Origin: AV80 sp035536995
Lineage (GTDB): Bacteria; Verrucomicrobiota; Verrucomicrobiia; Chthoniobacterales; UBA10450
Assembly (NCBI GenBank): GCA_035536995.1
Contig: DATLNB010000054.1
Location: 32,306 to 96,305 of the forward strand
Reading direction: 5' to 3'
DNA length: 64,000 bases
Part shown: one piece after another, positions 1 through 9,226 of the stretch
Numbering within the stretch: position 1 is the first letter of the stretch
Layout: the number at the start of each line of letters is the position of its first letter
The notes under the pieces: generated by a model
The model's input: only the letters and a program-made list of their open reading frames with translations
Told to the model about the DNA's origin: nothing
Databases searched by the model: none
Position numbers and translations under genes: made by a program

Positions 1-2
1 AT

Positions 3-2432
3 CAATATAATGTCGGTGTGTCGCCACCGCCGCACTCCCTGCCATCCGGATTCGGCCAGCTGGTCGCCCAGAAGTTTGGGCGCGACCCCGTCATTGCGGT
101 AACGGCTGACGGCGAAGAGTTCGAGCGGCAGTTGCGGGAAGCTGGGATCGTGACCACGACTTTCGCCTCGGCAGCGGAGTTGATCTCAATGAGCCCAAAC
201 GGAGGGCAGTCGCAGGTGGCGCTCGCCTTTTGGTTTTATCCCCCGAATGCTCCAGCCGATGGCCAGGCGGTCCGCGCGCTGACCGCGGCGGCTGACAGAA
301 TCGTTCTGTTGCCCGAACCTGGGGTTGACGTATCGACCGTTCGGCCGCTCCTCGTCGCCGCCTTTGCCGAGCATGGATTGGTGCCGGATTATGGCCTCGA
401 TTTGAGTGGGGCCGGAAACGGCGCGCTGCAGCTCACTCGGAAAGCGCCGGACACAGTCGCTGCGATGGTGCCCGAGGTGGAGGCTGCGGTGGCGCGTCTG
501 CAACGGCAGGTCCGCGGATTGGAGCGCAGTTTACGCACCCGCATGGCGGAGCTGGAAGCGGCGGATCACCACATCTCGAAGCTGGAAGAAAAGCTCCTCA
601 AATGGAAAGAGGCCAAGCGCCAGCTCAAACAACTGAAGGCTGAGAAGCAGGCGTTACGCAAGTCGCCCGAACGAAAGGTCGGGCAGGTCCTGTTAGCGCC
701 TTATCTTCTCCCGCAAAAGCTAGTCCGTGAAGTGCGGAAGCGGTTTCCGCGTGCCGGCAAACGTTCCGGCGTGCCCAAGCCATCCAGTGATTATCAGCGC
801 TGGTTCGAAGCGCATCGCGCCAAACCGGAGGACCTGTCGGCCATGCGAGAACAGGCATCGAAGTTCGCCTATCAGCCTTGCGTCAGCATTATCACCCCGG
901 TCTTCAACACGCCGGTGCGCTGGCTCGAGGAATGTGTCCAGTCGGTTCTCGATCAGGTTTACGAAAAATGGGAGCTGATTCTCATCGACGACACCTCGAC
1001 CGACGCGGAAACGTTGAAGCTCCTCCCGGAATTCGCAGCCCGTGACTCCCGCATCGTTCTCAGTAAATGCGACAAACGTGGCGGCATTTCCGCTGCGTCC
1101 AATAGAGGCCTGGAACGCGCCGACGGTGAGTGGATCGGTTTTCTCGATCATGATGACATGCTGGAACCGGACGCCATTTTTCAGCATGTAAAATGGCTCC
1201 AGGAACATCGGGATGCCGACCTTATCTACTCCGACGAGGATAAGTTGACCGACGACGGGCTCGACTCCCCGATCTTCAAGCCCGACTGGTCTCCGGACTA
1301 TTTTCTCTCCTGCAACTACATCTGCCACTTCACCCTCATCCGGCGCCAGGTCTTGCACCAGGTTGGCGGGTTCCGGTCGGAATTCGACGGCGCTCAGGAT
1401 TACGACCTTTTCCTACGGGTGATCGAGCAGACAAGCCGGATCGATCATGTGCCCCGCGTTTTATACCATTGGCGGCGGAGCGACGCTTCCACGGCTGATA
1501 ATATCCGGCGCAAACCAGGCTCCTTGGAGACCGGCCGGCTAGCCCTTGAGGCTCATCTGGAGCGACAGCGGGCGCGCGGTCATGTCACGGTGGATTGGCG
1601 GACTCATGCCTACTGGATTAAGCGCGAGCTGCCTGAAGCGAAAAAAGTTTCCATCATTATTCCCGTCCGCGACCGGATCGACCTGCTGGCCCGTTGCGTC
1701 GATAGCCTAACGAGGCAGACGAACTACGCTCCTTACGAGATCGTGGTGGTCGATAATGAAAGCCGGACGCCGGAAGCGAAGGCTTACCTGGCGAGTCTCA
1801 AGCACCGTGTCCTCCAGTTCCCCGGCCCGTTCAATTTTTCCGCGATCAACAACTTCGCGGTCGAACAAACCGAAAGCCCGTGGCTTTTGTTCCTGAACAA
1901 CGATACCGAGGTCATCGACGCGGATTGGCTAACCGTCATGGCTGAACACATTCAACGACCCGAGGTCGGCGCCGTCGGCCCGCGGCTTCTTTATCCGGAT
2001 GATACGGTGCAGCATGGCGGAATCGTCGTCGGCGTGGGCGGAATCGCGGAACACGCATTCCGCGGATTTCCGGCGGAGGCGCCCGGGGTTTGCCGGCAGC
2101 TGCAGGTGACGAGAAATTACAGCGCGGTTACGGGGGCCTGTTTGCTGACCCGGCGGGACGTTTTCAATAAGGTGAAAGGATTTGATGAAGAGCGTCTGCC
2201 GGTCACATTCAGCGACGTGGACCTGTGCCTGAAGATCCGGCGGGCCGGTTACCTGGTTGTCTACACTCCGTTCGCGCGCTTGTATCATTACGAATCGGCC
2301 ACCCGCCGAAAGAGCGTAGAACCGATGGAGACCGGGGTGATGCAGGAACGCTGGGCCCCGGTGCTGGAATACGATCCCTATTACAATCCAAATCTTTCCC
2401 GGGAGCGGGCAGACTTCTCGTTAGGCAAATAA
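3..2432 (+). CDS. Two-domain family 2 glycosyltransferase, 5' end outside the window
   Basis: The frame is open from the first bases, so the gene probably begins upstream; GTG at 18 is the first possible start inside the window. Counting from that GTG (804 aa), residues 1-145 look like the tail of another domain, possibly a methyltransferase. Residues about 150-215 form a charged coiled coil. A first GT-A domain starts near 288 (VSIITPVFNTP, then LIDDTSTD and FLDHDDM). A second starts near 545 (VSIIIPVRDR, FLNNDTEV, FSDVDLCLKIRRAGY). Tandem GT2 domains of this kind build O-antigen or other cell-surface polysaccharides from nucleotide sugars, usually in the cytoplasm. The RmlC-like gene follows after 4 bases, which fits a polysaccharide locus extending to the left. 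Sugar specificity cannot be read from the sequence. Confidence 0.85.
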   Translation, partial: QYNVGVSPPPHSLPSGFGQLVAQKFGRDPVIAVTADGEEFERQLREAGIVTTTFASAAELISMSPNGGQSQVALAFWFYPPNAPADGQAVRALTAAADRIVLLPEPGVDVSTVRPLLVAAFAEHGLVPDYGLDLSGAGNGALQLTRKAPDTVAAMVPEVEAAVARLQRQVRGLERSLRTRMAELEAADHHISKLEEKLLKWKEAKRQLKQLKAEKQALRKSPERKVGQVLLAPYLLPQKLVREVRKRFPRAGKRSGVPKPSSDYQRWFEAHRAKPEDLSAMREQASKFAYQPCVSIITPVFNTPVRWLEECVQSVLDQVYEKWELILIDDTSTDAETLKLLPEFAARDSRIVLSKCDKRGGISAASNRGLERADGEWIGFLDHDDMLEPDAIFQHVKWLQEHRDADLIYSDEDKLTDDGLDSPIFKPDWSPDYFLSCNYICHFTLIRRQVLHQVGGFRSEFDGAQDYDLFLRVIEQTSRIDHVPRVLYHWRRSDASTADNIRRKPGSLETGRLALEAHLERQRARGHVTVDWRTHAYWIKRELPEAKKVSIIIPVRDRIDLLARCVDSLTRQTNYAPYEIVVVDNESRTPEAKAYLASLKHRVLQFPGPFNFSAINNFAVEQTESPWLLFLNNDTEVIDADWLTVMAEHIQRPEVGAVGPRLLYPDDTVQHGGIVVGVGGIAEHAFRGFPAEAPGVCRQLQVTRNYSAVTGACLLTRRDVFNKVKGFDEERLPVTFSDVDLCLKIRRAGYLVVYTPFARLYHYESATRRKSVEPMETGVMQERWAPVLEYDPYYNPNLSRERADFSLGK

Positions 2433-2436
2433 CCTT

Positions 2437-3180
2437 ATGGCGCGCGATTTAAAAAAACTCTGGGAAGGCGTGACCGCGCGTGCGCAAAAAGCGCTGATCA
2501 TGCGCGACTACGCGCCGCGAACCCTGGCCGACCGGGTGACCGAGGTCGGAGTCGAAGCGGGACAGCTGGCCAGCGCTGGACCTGGCAACGAGCAGCTTCG
2601 CGATATCTGGATTCCCGGGGTCGAGATTTTTCAGCGTACGATCCATTACCAGCGGCATCGCGGGCTTTTCGGCGAATTCGTTCGCCGCGACGAAGCGATC
2701 CTGCAGCGCATCGGACTTTGGCCGGCGCAATGGGCCAACGCCCGGATGTTCACGCAAACGGCCAAGGGATTTCATGTCCATCCGCCGGTGATTCCAGCCC
2801 GGACCGCCCCCGATAAATGGATGCGCCGCCAATTCATCGAGGAGCCGACTAATTATTCCCTGCGGCAATACGATCGCGAGCAGTGGGACGTGATCTTCTT
2901 CGTCCAGGGAATCGCGGAAATGATTCTCCGCGACGTCCGCGCCGGGCTGCCGACGCGCACGATGCGTTTCTTCGTCGATGGCGACAATCACCCGGGCGCC
3001 AATAACGTCGGGATCGTTGTGCCGCCCGGAGTCGCGCACGCCCTCCGCGTTGAAGGATCGGAAGACGTCATCATGGTTTACGGGACGACGACCGCGTTCC
3101 AGCCCGAGTTTGAGGGCCGCATCGGCAGCGAGGTCGAGACTGCGACCCTGCCCGAATCGTGGCAGCAATTCCTCAAGTAG
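2437..3180 (+). CDS. RmlC-like cupin (dTDP-4-dehydrorhamnose 3,5-epimerase family)
   Basis: This 247-residue protein has a cupin core similar to dTDP-4-keto-6-deoxyhexose 3,5-epimerases. GFHVHPP (111-117) lies in the position of the family's active-site His loop, and PPGVAHAL (196-203) matches the second conserved motif. Family members epimerise nucleotide-sugar intermediates for rhamnose-type sugars. It is longer at the N-terminus than classical RmlC (about 185 aa) and the first 60 residues are not recognisable, so the exact substrate is uncertain. It lies 4 bases after the glycosyltransferase and is probably co-transcribed with it, which supports a role in surface polysaccharide synthesis. 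Confidence 0.75.
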   Translation: MARDLKKLWEGVTARAQKALIMRDYAPRTLADRVTEVGVEAGQLASAGPGNEQLRDIWIPGVEIFQRTIHYQRHRGLFGEFVRRDEAILQRIGLWPAQWANARMFTQTAKGFHVHPPVIPARTAPDKWMRRQFIEEPTNYSLRQYDREQWDVIFFVQGIAEMILRDVRAGLPTRTMRFFVDGDNHPGANNVGIVVPPGVAHALRVEGSEDVIMVYGTTTAFQPEFEGRIGSEVETATLPESWQQFLK

Positions 3181-3215
3181 GATTGCGGCAGAGCCGCTAA
3201 ATTTTCCCGCCTGCC

Positions 3216-3908
3216 GTGAAGCGACAATTCGATCCAGCGGAGCCTGAGTTGATGGATCGTCCCCAGCCCGTCACCCCCGAGCTGGCCAGGGACCTGGAGA
3301 ATCTGCGACAACTGAACCGCTACTTCGGCAGCTACGCGTTGATCCGTCGTTTCCTGCGCCGCTGGATCAAACCGGGAGACAGGTTGCGCGTCCTCGATCT
3401 GGCGACAGGGTCCGGAGACATTCCGCGCCTCGTGGTTGACCATGCCCGGCTGGTCAAGGCGTCGATCACGGTGGATGCGGTTGAGCAACAGGCTTCAACG
3501 GTTGAAATCGCGCGGAGCTTGAGCGGCGATTATCCCGAGATTCAATACGTACAGGGGGACGTTCTAACGTTCGAGGCGGAGTCCTACGACATTGTGTTGT
3601 GCTCGCTGGCCCTCCATCACTTTGCCGACGATGCCGCAGTCCGCGTTCTTCAGCGTTGTCGCGCCCTTTCCAACCGGTATGTGCTTGTTTCCGACCTCGA
3701 GCGCGGCCTTCTCGCCTCGGTCGGCGTTTGGCTGCTGACCGCGGTGGTCTTTCGCGAACCCATGACCCGTATCGACGGGCGGCTTTCCGCCCAACGCGCA
3801 TTTTCGTTCCGTGAATTCCGCGCTCTCGCCGAACGCGCGGGATGGGCAGGCTTCGGCCACCGCCGATTTGCCTTCGCGCGGCAGGCGATCTGGCTGGAGC
3901 CCAAGTAA
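3216..3908 (+). CDS. Class I SAM-dependent methyltransferase
   Basis: This 230-aa protein has a Rossmann-type SAM-binding site: motif I VLDLATGSGDIP (59-70), an acidic residue after strand 2, GDVLTF (114-119), and the post-motif LALHHF (131-136) seen in UbiE-like and other small-molecule methyltransferases. A hydrophobic stretch (LLASVGVWLLTAVVF) lies in the C-terminal half. The start chosen is GTG 3216; ATG 3252 is an alternative that keeps all motifs. The substrate is unknown: the family includes quinone, lipid and polyketide methyltransferases, and the neighbours (sugar epimerase upstream, panC downstream) do not decide it. Confidence 0.75.
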   Translation: MKRQFDPAEPELMDRPQPVTPELARDLENLRQLNRYFGSYALIRRFLRRWIKPGDRLRVLDLATGSGDIPRLVVDHARLVKASITVDAVEQQASTVEIARSLSGDYPEIQYVQGDVLTFEAESYDIVLCSLALHHFADDAAVRVLQRCRALSNRYVLVSDLERGLLASVGVWLLTAVVFREPMTRIDGRLSAQRAFSFREFRALAERAGWAGFGHRRFAFARQAIWLEPK

Positions 3909-4076
3909 TGGTCTGCGTTGTCCGGATCTCGAAGCTTGGGGGGAATGTCCGCGCAGACTATATGCGCGCACGCCTTGTAAAGACTTTTTGTAGGAAACGC
4001 GGATTTGGTCAGCCGGTTCAACTCAGCTGACTGGGATTCGCTGGCAGAGAGAACAGCGCTGCGCAATCATTCCGTT

Positions 4077-4919
4077 GTGAACGTTATTCGGCGCGTTGAC
4101 CCGGCGCTCGCTTTGTGGCGCCGCCAAGGGCAAAGGCGTGTCCTCGTGCCGACAATGGGCGCGTTGCATCGCGGGCACGGAGAGTTGATGCGCGTCGCGC
4201 GCCAGGCGGCTGGGGCTGACGGTGAAATTGCAGTCAGCATCTTTGTTAACCCTCTCCAGTTCGGGGCGGGCGGTGATTACGAAAAGTATCCCAGGCCGGA
4301 ACCAGCGGACGATGAGTTCTGCCGCCGAGCGGGTGTGGACATTCTCTTCCGGCCCTCGGTCGAAGAAATGTACGCCTCCGATTTCTCCGTTGCGATTGAG
4401 GAGACGTCACTGGCGAACACCCTGTGCGGGCGATCTCGGCCGGGACATTTTCGGGGAGTTTGCACGGTTGTGACGAAGTTGTTCCATCTGCTTTCGCCCG
4501 ATGCGGCTGTGTTTGGGGAAAAGGACTTTCAGCAACTCGCGATCATCCGCCGACTGGTAAGGGATCTGAATTTTCAGATCGAGATTATCGGCGCGCCGAC
4601 TGTACGCGAATCTGACGGCCTGGCCTCCAGCTCGCGGAACCAATACTTAAGTGAGGCTGAAAGGCTGCAGGCTCCGGTCTTGCAGCGCGCTTTACAGGAA
4701 GCGCGGCGGCTGGCCGAAACGGGCGAAACATCTGCCGCGCGGCTCATCAATGCGGCGCAAGAGATTATTGCGGCAGCTCCCCTGGCGCGGATCGACTATC
4801 TCGAAATCGTCGATCCGGGTTCGCTTCAGCCAGTCGAAGCTGTGCGTGGAAACGCCCTAATCGCAGTGGCTGCCTTTTTTGGCCAGACGAGGCTGATCGA
4901 TAACCTTCGCCTGTCGTGA
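4077..4919 (+). CDS. panC: Pantothenate synthetase PanC
   Basis: PanC condenses D-pantoate with beta-alanine using ATP to form pantothenate, the precursor of coenzyme A. The ATP-binding signature PTMGALHRGH (25-34), the pantoate-binding FVNPLQF (56-62), GEKDFQQL and SSRNQYLS are all present. The frame is open from TTG 4005, but GTG 4077 gives 280 aa and places the PTMG motif where it sits in E. coli PanC (283 aa), so 4077 is preferred. The stop overlaps the nadB start as GTGA, implying translational coupling of two cofactor-biosynthesis genes. The pathway partner panB is present far away at 51.3 kb. Confidence 0.95.
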   Translation: MNVIRRVDPALALWRRQGQRRVLVPTMGALHRGHGELMRVARQAAGADGEIAVSIFVNPLQFGAGGDYEKYPRPEPADDEFCRRAGVDILFRPSVEEMYASDFSVAIEETSLANTLCGRSRPGHFRGVCTVVTKLFHLLSPDAAVFGEKDFQQLAIIRRLVRDLNFQIEIIGAPTVRESDGLASSSRNQYLSEAERLQAPVLQRALQEARRLAETGETSAARLINAAQEIIAAAPLARIDYLEIVDPGSLQPVEAVRGNALIAVAAFFGQTRLIDNLRLS

Positions 4920-6514
4920 AGCAATACGACTTCGTTGTCATTGGCAGTGGTATTGCCGGGCTCACCTTCGCCCTGAAAGCGGCGAAGCACGGTTCCGTCG
5001 CGGTGATTACCAAGCGGAAAGGGGCGGATTCGAATACCGCCTGGGCCCAGGGCGGCATTGCCTGTGTGACGAGCGACGAGGATTCATTCGAACTGCATGT
5101 AGCCGACACGCTCGAGGCCGGTGGCGGCCTGTGTGATGAGGCCGCGGTTCGAACGATTGTGATGGAAGGGCCGGAGCGCGTCCGGGAGTTGGTTGAGCTC
5201 GGCTTGCACTTTGATGATCGCGAGATCGGTGGTCATCTGGAGCCCGATCTGGGCCGGGAGGGTGGTCATTCAAAGCGCCGGGTCTTGCACGTCCAGGATG
5301 TTACCGGCCTGGAAATCGAGAAGACGCTGCTGCGCGAACTCGGCCACTCACCCGGTGTGGAGTTGCTGGAGAATCACATGGCGGTGGATCTGATTACCGC
5401 AGGCAAACTTGGCTTCGCCGCGGAGGATCGCTGTCTGGGTGTTTACGTTCTCGATGAACGCACTGCCGAGGTTGAAACGATCCGGACGGACCGTCTCGTC
5501 CTGGCTACCGGTGGATGCGGGAAGGTTTATCTTTATACGACCAATCCCGACATCGCGACCGGTGACGGGGTCGCGATGGCTTGGCGGGCCGGCGCCGTGA
5601 TCGCGAACATGGAATTCATCCAGTTCCACCCGACGTGTCTCTTCCATCCCATGGCGAAATCGTTCCTTATTTCCGAGGCGATTCGAGGGGAAGGGGGCAT
5701 TCTGCGGAACGAGCGCGGGGACGACTTCATGCAACGCTACCATCCGCAGCGCTCGCTCGCGCCGCGCGACATCGTGGCCCGCGCCATTGACGCCGAAATG
5801 AAACGGTCCGGCGCGAAATGCGTCTTCCTCGATATCACCGATCATCCACCGGAATTTCTGAAAGAGCGGTTCCCGCACATCTACGAGACGTGTCTGCGGT
5901 TCGGGGTCGACATGGCGAAGCAACCGATTCCCGTGGTGCCCGCAGCGCACTATCAATGCGGCGGCGTTCGGACCGACGTGAACGGCGCCACCAGTCTCCC
6001 CGGCCTGTATGCGATTGGCGAAGTCGCGTGCACCGGTTTGCATGGCGCGAACCGGCTCGCGAGCAATTCGCTCCTGGAAGGTCTGGTAATGGCGCATCGC
6101 GCTTGTGATGCCCTGCTTCGGGAGAGCCCCACGTCCCATCCCGCTCGAGAGATTGCCCTGCCGGAGTGGGAATCCGGGGACGTTCAGAACGTGGACGAGC
6201 TGGTCGTGATTTATCACAACTGGGACGAAATCCGGCGCTTGATGTGGGACTACGTCGGCATTGTCCGGACGGAGAAACGTCTTCAGCGTGCCAGCGCCCG
6301 GCTCCGAAATCTTCAACGCGAGATCCGCGAGTTTTACTGGAATTTCAAGGTCTCCGTCGATCTGCTGGAACTGCGGAATCTCGCGACAGTCGCGGCGCTG
6401 ATTGTGGATTCCGCGCTCAGCCGAAAAGAGAGCCGTGGCCTTCATTTTACCATGGATTATCCGGAGCTGGCTGACGCGCGGTTCAAGCGCGATACGCTTC
6501 TTAGCCGCAATTAA
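4916..6514 (+). CDS. nadB: L-aspartate oxidase NadB
   Basis: NadB is the FAD enzyme that oxidises L-aspartate to iminoaspartate, the first step of de novo NAD synthesis. The 532-aa protein begins with the dinucleotide-binding GSGIAG (10-15) and has the succinate-dehydrogenase/NadB features TAWAQGG, QFHPTCLF, SEAIRGEGG, HYQCGG and TGLHGANRLASNSLLE. The tail with IRRLMWDYVGIVRTE and a helical C-terminal domain are typical of NadB rather than of SdhA. It starts with GTG overlapping the panC stop by 4 bases. NadA and NadC are not in the window. Confidence 0.95.
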   Translation: MKQYDFVVIGSGIAGLTFALKAAKHGSVAVITKRKGADSNTAWAQGGIACVTSDEDSFELHVADTLEAGGGLCDEAAVRTIVMEGPERVRELVELGLHFDDREIGGHLEPDLGREGGHSKRRVLHVQDVTGLEIEKTLLRELGHSPGVELLENHMAVDLITAGKLGFAAEDRCLGVYVLDERTAEVETIRTDRLVLATGGCGKVYLYTTNPDIATGDGVAMAWRAGAVIANMEFIQFHPTCLFHPMAKSFLISEAIRGEGGILRNERGDDFMQRYHPQRSLAPRDIVARAIDAEMKRSGAKCVFLDITDHPPEFLKERFPHIYETCLRFGVDMAKQPIPVVPAAHYQCGGVRTDVNGATSLPGLYAIGEVACTGLHGANRLASNSLLEGLVMAHRACDALLRESPTSHPAREIALPEWESGDVQNVDELVVIYHNWDEIRRLMWDYVGIVRTEKRLQRASARLRNLQREIREFYWNFKVSVDLLELRNLATVAALIVDSALSRKESRGLHFTMDYPELADARFKRDTLLSRN

Positions 6515-6628
6515 CGCTGGCCTGCTTAGTGCTAGAAAGGGCGGCGGGATAGCGGCCTCCTGTCAGCGGGCCAAAAACGCTTGCCGAGGGGGCACTTTTC
6601 CGCTAAGAATCGTGCGCCAATTGTCTCA

Positions 6629-7459
6629 ATGAGAAGGTTTTTCGCTCTGCTACCCCTGGTGACTGTGACTGCGTGGACGGTCTGCGCCCAGTCGCCGTAC
6701 GAGAGCAGTGCTGACTTCGCCAAGTACGCGATGAAATTGCGCGAACAGGCGCTCCTAAAGGTCGAGCCCCAGGTTTTCGTCCCGACCACCTCGCGCACGA
6801 GCATGACCCGGTTCCCGTGGAAGACGAACATCGTCACGACCGTCTTTTGGATTGGCGAAGCCGCTGCCGGCAACAACCCGGTGCCGAACGTGAAAAGCTC
6901 GTGGGACGCGAACTGGACCGCGAATTACGGCGGGTTCGACACGCCCGACACGAACCAGCGAAAGAATTATATCCCGGTTTCATTCGTTCCACGGCAGAAC
7001 CCATTCTACTGCGCTCTGCCTTACAACGACGTCACCCATGGCCAATTCAAGCCGGAAGCGGCGCTCGTGATTCCGTGGTTCAAACAGGCGTACACGGAGC
7101 CCGGCCGTTCCGTCTGCAAAAGCCGCTGGCTCGCCATTCGCAAAGGTAACCGGACAGCTTATGCGCAATGGGAGGACTGCGGCCCCTTCCGGACCGATCA
7201 TTTCCAGTACGTTTTCCAAAACGAGAGGCCCAAACCGAACCTGAACCGCGGCGCCGGCCTCGATGTCTCACCGGCGGTGCGCGATTATCTCGGGCTTCAG
7301 CCGACGGATGTCACTGACTGGCAGTTTGTGGAAGTCCGCGATGTCCCGCCCGGTCCGTGGCGGACTTTCGGGGACAACAACCATTTCGTGATCGCAAAGC
7401 GCCAGGCCGAGCAGCGCCTCGTCCAGGAAGCTACGACCGACAAGAAGAAGAAAGAATAG
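6629..7459 (+). CDS. Secreted protein of unknown function, possibly double-psi beta-barrel
   Basis: ATG 6629 gives a 276-aa protein with a clear signal peptide (basic MRR, hydrophobic core, cleavage near CAQ-S at about residue 21). The frame is open from 6581 but the longer form would bury the signal. The mature part has no domain I can name with certainty. The stretch AQWEDCGPF followed about 30 residues later by AGLDVSPAVRDYLGL resembles the GPF...DLS-A...LG pattern of RlpA-like double-psi beta-barrels; this is an inference from a short motif. The tail is lysine-rich (KKKKE). The next gene is on the opposite strand, so it is probably a single-gene unit. Confidence 0.7.
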   Translation: MRRFFALLPLVTVTAWTVCAQSPYESSADFAKYAMKLREQALLKVEPQVFVPTTSRTSMTRFPWKTNIVTTVFWIGEAAAGNNPVPNVKSSWDANWTANYGGFDTPDTNQRKNYIPVSFVPRQNPFYCALPYNDVTHGQFKPEAALVIPWFKQAYTEPGRSVCKSRWLAIRKGNRTAYAQWEDCGPFRTDHFQYVFQNERPKPNLNRGAGLDVSPAVRDYLGLQPTDVTDWQFVEVRDVPPGPWRTFGDNNHFVIAKRQAEQRLVQEATTDKKKKE

Positions 7460-7489
7460 GGACCTCCGCGGGTCTCGCTACCGCTTCAC

Positions 7490-9217
7490 TCAGGAAGGCA
7501 CGCCGAGTTGGCGCGTGATTCCTCCCAGCGACTCTTTCAGCGAATCTGCCTGTTCGGCCAGCGGCTCATAGCGTTTGCGCTCAGTGATGCAGAATGCCGC
7601 CAGCGGCTCGAACGCGACCGCGATCTCCTTATAAAACAGGTCGATCGCGTGGTTCATCTGCTGCTCGATCGCGTTCACGAGGTCGTCCCGCTTTTTTTCC
7701 ATTTCGCGCTCGTAGGCCGCGAGAATTTTTCGGCGCTGAGTAAACGCGACGATGGTTCCGAAGACCGCGGCGGATGCCGCGAGAACGCCCGTTACGTCTG
7801 CCACGGATGCGCTGCTCATGGCCACGATCACCGTGATGATGCCGCCCGCAGCAGCAATCCCCGCGGGTAAACGCAGCCAGGCGGCAGTCTCCCGGAACAT
7901 CTTTGCGAGTTGCTCCTCGACTGCTCGCCCCGCTATCCTCTCGGCAAGCGTCAGCTCAATCGACTGCAGGAGCTCGCGGCGCTGCCGGGCGAAATCGGGA
8001 ATTGTTTTGCGGACGCGGCTTTTCCCCTCGGAAGCAAACTGGGCTTCGATCGCGTCCTGGAGCTGCGGCCAGAGGCTGCGTAAGTCAGTCTCGAGGAGCT
8101 GGACAGCGTTCTCGACCTGGGGCTCGACGGTCTGCCGCAATTTCGCTTCGACTTCGGTCTGGAAATCGTGCTGCCACTGTTCGCGGCTCCAGACCAGCCG
8201 CCAGGTTTTCCAAAAGGAGAGTTTCTCCTCGAGCAGTCGCGTGCCTTGGCGCGCGCATTCGCGGCATGCCTGTTCAACCCCGCGAAGAAATCCGGCGACC
8301 TGCCGCAGCGTTTGGTCTCTCCTGACCTGGAGGAATTCGGTGATCCGTCCGAGATGTTTTTCGTCGCGGGCAATCGTTTCGATCGATCCGTGGATCTCCG
8401 CTGCCAGCTCGTGGAGGATCACGCCAGCGGTGCGTCCGGTGGATTGCAGTTTGAGGAAACGGACGCTCGATTCGGTGACCATCTGGTTGATCTGTTGCTC
8501 GAGCGGCCCAAAGCCGCTCTCGCGAAAAAGTTGTTCCTTGTCGACTCCGGTCGTACGAGCCAGCAACGCTTTTCGGGCCGAGACTGCGAAAATCGGAGGA
8601 GCGAACCCGAGTTTTTGCATAGCCGTGTCCTGGAGATGGCGATGGATCACATCGATCTCGGCCCGGTTACGGAGGTCCGCCTGTTGCAGGACGAAGACGA
8701 CATTCTTCAGCCACTTCTTCTGCACCAGATCAAGAAGCTGCCAGGCCGATTGCGACCAGGGGTTCGTGACTGAAAACACGAACAGGACAACGTCCGCGCG
8801 AGGGACGAATCCTTCCGTGATCGTCTGGTGTTCCGGCACCATCGTGTTGGTGCCGGGTGTATCGACCACGTTGAAGTCCTGCAAAAAGCGGATGGGCAGG
8901 TAGCGCTCTGTTAGCTGGGGTGAGACTTCGACTGTTTTTTCGGCCGCCGCGTGGCGGAAAATGTAAACCCGATCGGTTGCAGGAAGCACATCTACCTTCG
9001 CAAATTCCTGGCCGAAGAGCGCATTGAGCAGAGACGATTTGCCGGCTTTGACTTCCCCGACTACGACGAACAAGAGCGGCTCGCGAACATCTGTGAGCAA
9101 ACCGTGGAGGGTATCGAGAACTGCCGGATCCCGCCGCATTTCCGAGCTTAAGCGCAGGAGTTTTCCGAGCGCAGTTTCGAGCTCGGTCCGAAGCTGCAGG
9201 TAATTATCGGCGATCAT
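7490..9217 (-). CDS. Dynamin-like GTPase with two C-terminal membrane segments
   Basis: This 575-aa protein has the G1 P-loop GEVKAGKSS (54-62), a G2 threonine in VLPATDRV, G3 DTPG (119-122), and at the G4 position QQAD (178-181) instead of the usual N/TKxD. A long alpha-helical region follows (about 240-440) and two hydrophobic segments lie near 450-468 and 475-493. This is the layout of bacterial dynamin-like proteins, which bind and remodel membranes in a GTP-dependent way. The protein would sit at the inner membrane. It starts at ATG 9217 and stands alone; bacterial dynamins are often paired, but no second copy is next to it. Confidence 0.85.
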   Translation of the reverse strand: MIADNYLQLRTELETALGKLLRLSSEMRRDPAVLDTLHGLLTDVREPLLFVVVGEVKAGKSSLLNALFGQEFAKVDVLPATDRVYIFRHAAAEKTVEVSPQLTERYLPIRFLQDFNVVDTPGTNTMVPEHQTITEGFVPRADVVLFVFSVTNPWSQSAWQLLDLVQKKWLKNVVFVLQQADLRNRAEIDVIHRHLQDTAMQKLGFAPPIFAVSARKALLARTTGVDKEQLFRESGFGPLEQQINQMVTESSVRFLKLQSTGRTAGVILHELAAEIHGSIETIARDEKHLGRITEFLQVRRDQTLRQVAGFLRGVEQACRECARQGTRLLEEKLSFWKTWRLVWSREQWQHDFQTEVEAKLRQTVEPQVENAVQLLETDLRSLWPQLQDAIEAQFASEGKSRVRKTIPDFARQRRELLQSIELTLAERIAGRAVEEQLAKMFRETAAWLRLPAGIAAAGGIITVIVAMSSASVADVTGVLAASAAVFGTIVAFTQRRKILAAYEREMEKKRDDLVNAIEQQMNHAIDLFYKEIAVAFEPLAAFCITERKRYEPLAEQADSLKESLGGITRQLGVPS

Positions 9218-9226
9218 GCCGGCCCG

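Noticed and set aside
4005..4076. Longer PanC start at TTG 4005
   Set aside because: The extra 24 residues have no counterpart in PanC; GTG 4077 gives the expected length and motif spacing.
5348..6445. 365-aa minus-strand frame within nadB
   Set aside because: nadB motifs are intact on the plus strand; the antisense frame is a GC-rich shadow.
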